Part shown: positions 6,664-10,649 of the stretch, one piece after another
Layout of the letters: every line of letters begins with the position of its first letter
Numbering within the stretch: position 1 is the first letter of the stretch
Assembly: GCA_902475475.1 (NCBI GenBank)
Contig: CABRZY010000049.1
Coordinates: 1 to 10,649, forward strand
Reading direction: 5' to 3'
Length of the DNA: 10,649 nt
Source: an uncultured Collinsella sp.
GTDB taxonomy: Bacteria; Actinomycetota; Coriobacteriia; Coriobacteriales; Coriobacteriaceae
Notes under the pieces: model-generated
What the model saw: only the letters and a program-made list of their open reading frames with translations
What the model was told of the DNA's origin: nothing
The model's database searches: none
Made by a program: the position numbers and the translations under genes

Positions 6664-8421
6664 TTACTCGGCGTCCTCGACCTCATACGAATCCGCCTCG
6701 GCGGGCTCATCGTTTGTCTCTGGCGCAGCCCCGCGCGCCTCGTCAAACGCCGCCTTCATGGTCTTGTTGCCCCACGTGAGCTTGCGAATGGTAAGATCGT
6801 CGGCCTTCTTGTTGGCTAGGCGCAGATTGTTCTCGGAGGACAGCAACGCCTCCTTGGTTTTCTGCAGATGGCTAATCGTCTTGTCGATCTCATCGATCGC
6901 CGTTTGGAACTTGCGGCTCGCGATCTCGTAGTTGCGACCGAAATCGTTCTTGAACTTTTCCATCTTGGCTTCGAAGTTCGTAACGTCGATATTCTGCTGT
7001 TTGTACTCCGCCAGCTCCTGCTTATAACGCAACGAACCCATGGCGGCGTTGCGAAGAAGTGTAATCATGGGGATGAAAAATTGCGGGCGAATCACGTACA
7101 TCTTCTCGTAGCGATAGCTCACGTCGACTATCCCTGCGTTATAGAGCTCGCTTTCGGGCTCGAGCAGTGTGCAGAGCACCGCGTACTCACAGCCTTTCTG
7201 GCGACGATCGTGATCGAGTTTCTTAAAGAAGTCCTCGTTTTTGTGCTTGGTCGCGGTCTCGTCGTTCTCGTTTTTCATCTCGAACATAATCGAAATGACC
7301 TCGTTGCCGCTCGCGTCGCACTCGCGGAAGATAAAGTCGCCCTTGGTGCCCTCGGACGCATCGTTATCTTTCTCGAAGTACGCGTTGGGAAACGCCGTCA
7401 TGCGCAGGCGATTGAACTCGGTCTCGCAGTGCTGCTCGAGCGACTCGCCCACCATTTTGGTGGACAGGCGGACCTTCATGTCCTTAAGGCGCTCGATCTC
7501 TTCGTCCTTGTAGCGAATCAGGTCATCGCTCGCGCGCTTGGCCTGCGCGAGCTCGAGCTCATGCGCCGCCTTAGCCTGTTCCTCGCGAGAATCGCGCACC
7601 GCCAGCTCACTCGTCAGCTTGGCACGTGCCTCATCGCGCTCTCGCTCCGCCGCGGCAACCGCCTCCGACAGGTTCATTTTTGCCATCAGTTCCTGCTCGC
7701 GCAGCTGGGCACGCAGACCCTCGGCCTCTTGCTCGGACTGTGCCTTAGCGGCGGAAAACTTCTCTTGTACCGTCGCGCGATAGTCAGTAAGCGCGCGCTC
7801 GGCCTCGCTGCGAGCGGCATCGAGCTCGCGCTGCGACTCAGCCGCAGCGGCGGCAAGCGCCATCTCCTGGGCCTTGTCCGCCGCGGCAAGCTTGGCCTGC
7901 AGCTCGGCAATCTGAGCATCACGTGCAGCTAAATCGTTTTGAGCAGCGTTGCGCGCCGCCGACTCGGCAAGCTTTGCTTCGTCATCTTTGCGCCCAAGCT
8001 GCGCACGCAGGCTATCAATCTCACGCTGGAGTTCGGCATTTTCCTTTTGAGCATTGGCTCGCGCCTCTACCGCCGCGCGCTGGCTTGCACTCTCGCGCTC
8101 TACGGCAGCGCCCTCGAGCTTAGCGCGCAGCTCGGCAAGCTCAGCATCGCGCTTGGCGACTTCTTGTGCCAGCTGCTGAGCTGCAGCGTTCTTCTGCTCG
8201 ACAAGCTGAGCATTGCGCTGAGACTCCGCCTTTTGCAAGGCAGCCGTCGAACGCGAGCGCTCAAGCTCCAGCGCCTGCTCGCCCTCGCGCTGGACAGCCT
8301 TCACACGCTCATCCAGGTCGCGCGAGAACTCGGCATCGCGCACTTGCTTGACGATATCCGCATAGCCGGACGCATCGACCTTAAAAACTTCGCCGCAATG
8401 CGGGCACTTGATCTCGTTCAT
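6664..8421 (-). CDS. DUF2130 coiled-coil protein, possible PD-(D/E)XK nuclease
   Basis: This is a 585-aa protein. The N-terminus MNEIKCPHCGEVFKVDASGY carries one CxxC pair (Cys6, Cys9), like half of a zinc ribbon, then SGYADIVKQVRDAEF, a signature I associate with DUF2130. Residues about 28-318 are a nearly continuous Ala/Glu/Arg/Lys/Gln-rich coiled coil. The C-terminal domain from about 322 has GESLE (325-329), KGDFIFRE (360-367) and IMFEMKNE (378-385). This order E...D...E-x-K fits the active-site arrangement of PD-(D/E)XK nucleases (Glu326, Asp362, Glu381, Lys383). A second helical stretch (about 465-545) and an acidic tail follow. The family has no established function; a nucleic-acid-cleaving role is inferred from the motif only. 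The start at 8421 has GAGGAGC just upstream. Long antisense open frames over this gene are products of its regular codon bias. Confidence 0.85.
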   Translation of the reverse strand: MNEIKCPHCGEVFKVDASGYADIVKQVRDAEFSRDLDERVKAVQREGEQALELERSRSTAALQKAESQRNAQLVEQKNAAAQQLAQEVAKRDAELAELRAKLEGAAVERESASQRAAVEARANAQKENAELQREIDSLRAQLGRKDDEAKLAESAARNAAQNDLAARDAQIAELQAKLAAADKAQEMALAAAAAESQRELDAARSEAERALTDYRATVQEKFSAAKAQSEQEAEGLRAQLREQELMAKMNLSEAVAAAERERDEARAKLTSELAVRDSREEQAKAAHELELAQAKRASDDLIRYKDEEIERLKDMKVRLSTKMVGESLEQHCETEFNRLRMTAFPNAYFEKDNDASEGTKGDFIFRECDASGNEVISIMFEMKNENDETATKHKNEDFFKKLDHDRRQKGCEYAVLCTLLEPESELYNAGIVDVSYRYEKMYVIRPQFFIPMITLLRNAAMGSLRYKQELAEYKQQNIDVTNFEAKMEKFKNDFGRNYEIASRKFQTAIDEIDKTISHLQKTKEALLSSENNLRLANKKADDLTIRKLTWGNKTMKAAFDEARGAAPETNDEPAEADSYEVEDAE

Positions 8422-8479
8422 AGCAGCTCCTCGATGGACGCAAATTTCAACCGCCTACACTCTACCGCGCCACGCGGAC

Positions 8480-8514
8480 AAAAAAGGCGCCGCCGCCATA
8501 ATGGCAACGGCGCC
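8480..8514 (-). terminator. Intrinsic terminator of the HIRAN-phosphoesterase operon
   Basis: Read on the minus strand, 8514-8503 pairs with 8497-8486 in a 12-bp stem (GGCGCCG ends, two G-U pairs) with loop ATTAT, followed directly by six T (8485-8480). This is a textbook Rho-independent terminator about 45 nt after the phosphoesterase stop, insulating the DUF2130 gene downstream. Confidence 0.9.
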
Positions 8515-8515
8515 A

Positions 8516-8554
8516 GAACCACCACAAAGGTGCCTGTCCCCTTTGTGGTGGTTC
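8516..8554. repeat. Perfect 15-bp inverted repeat (REP-like), 9-nt loop
   Basis: Arms 8516-8530 and 8540-8554 are exact reverse complements around TGCCTGTCC, so the centre reads GGTGCCTGTCCCC. It sits five bases after the phosphoesterase stop and just before the terminator hairpin, with no T-run of its own. The motif looks like an extragenic palindrome of the kind dispersed in bacterial genomes; a single copy here cannot prove that. Confidence 0.75.
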
Positions 8555-8559
8555 GAGAA

Positions 8560-9105
8560 TTACAGTCCAAAGAAGCCCAGGATTTGATCGCGGCTTACGG
8601 GTCTGTAGTCGTTGGCATCAAGGCCAACGTCATAGCGCAGGATCGGGCGCTCGCGATCGCGGTTGCGCGCGTTGGTGCGGTCTCCCCTGCTGTGGATATG
8701 CCCGTGCAGCATGATGGCGCCACGTGCCTTGCCATTCCAGCTGAGCATGGGGTAGTGGCTCATAACCAGACGATGGCCCTTGGCATAGCCGGGGGCAATC
8801 TCCAGATAATCACGCACGTCTTCCCAAATTTGCGGCACGTCGGGATCTTCCCAATCGCCGTCATGGTTGCCACGGATGAGCGTCACGTTCTGGCATTCAA
8901 TGCGCTCGCGCAGGCGCACCGCCTCCGCCAGGGGCAAACGATAGGTAAAGTCTCCCAGGATGTAGAGGCGGTCGTCCACATCCACGCACTCATTGATGGC
9001 ATCGATGACCTTGCGGTTCATCTCCTCGACTGAATCAAACGGTCGATCCATGTCGTGCAAGATATTCGTATCGCCCAGGTGCAGGTCGGCGGTAAACCAC
9101 ATCAT
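8560..9105 (-). CDS. Calcineurin-like metallophosphoesterase
   Basis: This is a 181-aa protein, a single metallophosphoesterase domain with all metal-binding motifs: D-x-H (Asp7, His9), GDF (Asp52), GNHD (79-82), SHYP (His117) and GHIH (135-138). It is expected to bind two metal ions and hydrolyse a phosphoester. The short form fits the small predicted phosphohydrolases of the COG4186 type, whose substrate is unknown. It is predicted cytoplasmic, as no signal sequence is seen. The start at 9105 (two Met in a row) follows GAGGGC. It is the last gene of a probable operon with the HIRAN protein and the 59-aa small protein, 66 nt after the latter, and is followed by a strong terminator. Confidence 0.9.
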   Translation of the reverse strand: MMWFTADLHLGDTNILHDMDRPFDSVEEMNRKVIDAINECVDVDDRLYILGDFTYRLPLAEAVRLRERIECQNVTLIRGNHDGDWEDPDVPQIWEDVRDYLEIAPGYAKGHRLVMSHYPMLSWNGKARGAIMLHGHIHSRGDRTNARNRDRERPILRYDVGLDANDYRPVSRDQILGFFGL

Positions 9106-9171
9106 CGTCTATGCCCTCATTTCGCAACGTGTTCAACTCGTGCTAAGTATACAGACGTAGCGATGCGGCGG

Positions 9172-9351
9172 TTATCCAAAGAGCCCACCGAACAGTCCGC
9201 GGCGGCGCTTGTCTTGCTTTTTCGAAGCGTCACTCTGAGTTTTCTTGTCCTGCCGTTTCCTACGGTCCTGCTCCAACTCATCGTCATCGAGTAGCATATC
9301 CCACTCAAACGGATCATCCGTCAAATCGAACAGGTCATCGTCGTCAAGCAT
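9172..9351 (-). CDS. 59-aa charge-segregated small protein
   Basis: A short frame from ATG 9351 to TAA 9172 is preceded by an excellent ribosome-binding site (AAGGGAGG, about six bases from the ATG). The N-terminal half is strongly acidic (MLDDDDLFDLTDDPFEWDML, 1-20, then LDDDELEQ). The second half is basic (RRKRQDKK near 30-37, KKQDKRRR at 44-51), and the C-terminus is GLFGGLFG. No membrane segment or catalytic motif is seen. It lies 18 nt after the HIRAN stop and 66 nt before the phosphoesterase, all on the same strand, so co-transcription is likely. The charge split suggests a protein- or nucleic-acid-binding adaptor, which is a guess. Codon use is ordinary for the window, and the gene would be missed by length cut-offs. 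Confidence 0.8.
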   Translation of the reverse strand: MLDDDDLFDLTDDPFEWDMLLDDDELEQDRRKRQDKKTQSDASKKQDKRRRGLFGGLFG

Positions 9352-9369
9352 GGCAGCCTCCCTTACCGA

Positions 9370-9696
9370 TTAGCGGGCATCCACCACATAGAGGCCAACG
9401 CGCACCTGGTGCCACGGGCTGCGCTCGGGGGCAACCTGTTGCACGCGGGCCTCAAACACGTCCTTGTGGCCGTAATACATCATCAAGGACAGTGGGCCGA
9501 CCTCGTTTCCCGGAACGTAGCCAAGTTTGGTCTTGCCATAGTAGATCGCAACTGCCTCGGGGTCATGGGGATTATCGCGCTCGGCACACAGCGTCAGTTT
9601 ATCGCCCGCTTTAAGATCGCCTAGGACCAAAGCGCCGTCGGCATATTGAAATCCTGCGATGTGAAACGACAGAAGAACACGTGAAGGCTCGTACAT
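9370..9696 (-). CDS. Stand-alone HIRAN domain protein
   Basis: This 108-aa protein is almost entirely one HIRAN domain (about 9-105). Recognisable elements are IAGFQYADG (13-21), the L-x-x-G-D-K-L-x-L strand (28-36), ERDNPHDPEAVAIY (39-52) and KLGYVPGNEV (57-66). In Rad5/HLTF the HIRAN domain binds single-stranded 3' DNA ends at stalled forks. Isolated bacterial versions are common but uncharacterised, so nucleic-acid binding is inferred from the family. The start at 9696 has GAGGAG just upstream. It is the first gene of a run with the 59-aa protein and a phosphoesterase. No clear promoter was found in the 100 nt upstream on the minus strand. Confidence 0.87.
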   Translation of the reverse strand: MYEPSRVLLSFHIAGFQYADGALVLGDLKAGDKLTLCAERDNPHDPEAVAIYYGKTKLGYVPGNEVGPLSLMMYYGHKDVFEARVQQVAPERSPWHQVRVGLYVVDAR

Positions 9697-9809
9697 GGCA
9701 GCTCCTCTAACGGCCGGATAAACCGGTGTGTAACCTTATTGAGAAGTCTACGGTCCCGTGCGGACACAAATACATCCTGTCTGCGTCCTTCAATCGTTTG
9801 CCTCAACGC

Positions 9810-9838
9810 TTGCGCGACAGAACGCTTGCAGATAAGAT
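9810..9838 (+). promoter_or_regulatory. Candidate promoter for a plus-strand RNA facing the small peptide gene
   Basis: TTGCGC (9810-9815) and TAAGAT (9833-9838) are spaced by exactly 17 nt, pointing toward the 3' end of the 27-aa peptide gene. The -10 matches consensus at four of six positions and the -35 at three. Confidence 0.35.
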
Positions 9839-9844
9839 AGGAAC

Positions 9845-9960
9845 ACGGATGGCACCCGTTGCCGCGGGTCTTGCCAACTCCGATACACGTTTTCATCGTG
9901 AGAAGTGGCCGTCTTCGCTTACGCGGGGGCGGCTATTTCATTCGGCCGATAAATAGGCCG
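9845..9960 (+). ncRNA. Possible antisense RNA overlapping the 3' end of the small peptide gene
   Basis: An RNA begun at the 9810-9838 promoter would run into the transcript of the peptide gene. It would contain an 11-bp stem (9908-9918 with 9923-9933, loop TTAC) that pairs fully only on the plus strand because it uses several G-U pairs, and a smaller stem CGGCC/GGCCG (9943-9947, 9956-9960). The strand bias of the first hairpin argues that the plus strand is the functional RNA. The layout recalls convergent type I systems such as txpA/ratA. Ends are estimates; no expression evidence exists. Confidence 0.3.
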
Positions 9961-10016
9961 AGTTCGATAGCCGCGATCAACAACGCTAATAACGAAATAA
10001 CATCGCTTACGTTCAT
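9933..10016 (-). CDS. 27-aa hydrophobic peptide, holin-like type I toxin candidate
   Basis: The frame begins MNVSDVISLLALLIAAIEL and ends with GLFIGRMK before TAG. One hydrophobic helix (about residues 5-24) with a short polar N-terminus and a basic C-terminal end fits the small membrane toxins of type I modules, often annotated as putative holin-like toxins. AAGGGA (10028-10023 on the minus strand) stands six bases before the ATG, an optimal ribosome-binding site. The same bases pair with an upstream TCCCTT, so translation is probably kept low by structure. A candidate antisense RNA faces it. The peptide is short enough that chance cannot be dismissed, but start, ribosome-binding site and composition all agree. 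Confidence 0.65.
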   Translation of the reverse strand: MNVSDVISLLALLIAAIELGLFIGRMK

Positions 10017-10022
10017 ACCAAA

Positions 10023-10037
10023 TCCCTTCTAAAGGGA
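10023..10037 (-). promoter_or_regulatory. Hairpin sequestering the ribosome-binding site of the small peptide gene
   Basis: TCCCTT-3 nt-AAGGGA forms a 6-bp perfect stem with a 3-nt loop. The 3' arm on the minus strand is the ribosome-binding site of the 27-aa peptide, so ribosome access requires opening the stem. Confidence 0.55.
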
Positions 10038-10074
10038 GTTGGCCCATCCGTGCTCCATAACAGTAGTCTAACGC

Positions 10075-10113
10075 AAAATGCAGGTAATAGAAACACTTGT
10101 TCGTATTACCTGC
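10075..10113 (-). terminator. Hairpin terminator after the aldehyde dehydrogenase gene
   Basis: Arms 10104-10113 and 10080-10089 are exact reverse complements (GCAGGTAATA type), extended by three more pairs across a one-base bulge. On the minus strand the stem is followed by ATTTT. It starts nine bases past the aldehyde dehydrogenase stop. The T-run is short, so it is a moderate terminator. Confidence 0.6.
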
Positions 10114-10121
10114 GCCCTTTT

Positions 10122-10649
10122 CTAATGCACAAACATGCGCACGAACTTGTGCTTCCAGCTTGCGTAAGGAGCATAGCGGAATGGCACGTCCAGCCAGGTT
10201 GCCTTGTTCACGATGCTCTTCTTGTGGCTAAACGTATCGAAGCTCTCGCGGCCATGGTACTGCCCCATACCGCTCGCACCCATGCCGCCAAAGCCCATAT
10301 GGCTCGTGGCCAAATGCATGATGGTGTCGTTGACACAGCCGCCACCAAAAGGCACGTAACGCACAAAACGCTGCTGAACTGCGCGATCCTGGCTAAAGAT
10401 ATACAGGGCCAGCGGCGTCGGGCGATTCGTAATAAACGTCTCGGCCTCGTCTAGGCTCTCAAACGTCAGCACCGGCAAGATGGGGCCGAAAATCTCCTCC
10501 TGCATCACGGCGTCATCGGGGGTCACGCCGTCCAAAATCGTCGGCTCGATCTTGAGCGAAGTCTCGCGCGCGGTACCTCCAAGCACAACCTTATCGGGAT
10601 CGATCAGCCCGCGCACGCGCGCAAAATGCTTGGCGTTGACGATATGCCC
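10122..10649 (-). CDS. Class 3 aldehyde dehydrogenase, C-terminal part (5' end beyond window)
   Basis: About 175 residues are visible, open to the right edge. The stretches NAKHFARV, the GG of VLGGTARE, PTILDGV, EEIFGPILPVL, PLALYIFS, VNDTIMHLA, GFGGMGASGMGQYHGRESFD and FSHKKSIV follow the C-terminal half of ALDH3-type enzymes, which oxidise aldehydes to acids with NAD(P)+. The catalytic Cys and the general-base Glu lie before this segment and are outside the window, so activity cannot be judged. In this enzyme class the GMGQYHG region lines the active-site funnel. The TAG at 10122-10124 is followed by a hairpin terminator. The substrate cannot be told. Confidence 0.92.
   Translation of the reverse strand, partial: GHIVNAKHFARVRGLIDPDKVVLGGTARETSLKIEPTILDGVTPDDAVMQEEIFGPILPVLTFESLDEAETFITNRPTPLALYIFSQDRAVQQRFVRYVPFGGGCVNDTIMHLATSHMGFGGMGASGMGQYHGRESFDTFSHKKSIVNKATWLDVPFRYAPYASWKHKFVRMFVH

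Larger units (their letters stand above)
9697..10121. other. Intergenic region holding a candidate type I toxin-antitoxin locus
   Basis: These 425 bases carry no conventional gene. From right to left they hold the aldehyde dehydrogenase terminator hairpin (10075-10113), a hairpin over the ribosome-binding site (10023-10037), the 27-codon hydrophobic peptide gene (9933-10016), a G-U-rich plus-strand hairpin (9908-9933) and a plus-strand promoter candidate (9810-9838). In 9697-9809 only the leader of the HIRAN gene is expected and nothing further was recognised. Confidence 0.6.

Noticed and set aside
6868..7932. Long plus-strand open frame (354 codons) opposite the DUF2130 gene; a second one at 7939-9033
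   Set aside because: They are antisense to well-supported genes, contain no recognisable domain and arise from the codon bias of high-GC coding DNA.
9621..9956. Overlapping open frames on both strands near the HIRAN leader (91 aa minus, 76 aa plus)
   Set aside because: No ribosome-binding site or domain is seen; one overlaps the HIRAN gene and the other overlaps the candidate antisense RNA region.

Overview
The window looks like chromosomal DNA of a GC-rich Actinomycetota, most likely a gut Coriobacteriia close to Collinsella. This is an inference from base composition, the Ski2-like helicase with a DUF3516-type C-terminus, and the palindromic repeats; no marker gene proves it. Both window edges cut genes: a DUF4097-type protein at the left and a class 3 aldehyde dehydrogenase at the right. 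No tRNA, rRNA, CRISPR array, complete insertion sequence or prophage gene was seen.

Left part (1-1428, minus strand): a two-gene, translationally coupled unit. It encodes a membrane-tethered XRE-type regulator (HTH, Ala-rich linker, two membrane helices) and a membrane-anchored protein with repeated GSGD turns of the DUF4097 beta-solenoid type. A divergent region separates it from a plus-strand group (1696-6585): a Trm9/ALKBH8-like SAM methyltransferase, a divergent TrmB (tRNA m7G46 methyltransferase) carrying an in-frame palindromic insertion, and a large Ski2-like RNA helicase. All three point to RNA modification or RNA remodelling. A 123-bp element with 25-26 nt inverted ends lies between trmB and the helicase.

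Right part (minus strand): the helicase converges, through a shared hairpin terminator, on a 585-aa DUF2130 protein. That protein has an N-terminal CxxC, a long coiled coil and a region that reads like a PD-(D/E)XK nuclease core. Upstream of it is a three-gene run: a stand-alone HIRAN domain, a 59-aa charge-segregated small protein, and a calcineurin-like phosphoesterase. The run ends in two stacked hairpins, one a strong intrinsic terminator and one a perfect 15-bp REP-like palindrome. Between the HIRAN gene and the aldehyde dehydrogenase is a 425-bp stretch without a conventional gene. It holds a 27-codon hydrophobic peptide gene whose ribosome-binding site lies in a hairpin, facing a possible convergent antisense RNA: a candidate type I toxin-antitoxin module.

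The most unusual signals are the palindromic coding insertion in trmB, the candidate type I toxin module, the inverted-repeat element before the helicase, and the HIRAN/small protein/phosphoesterase cassette.
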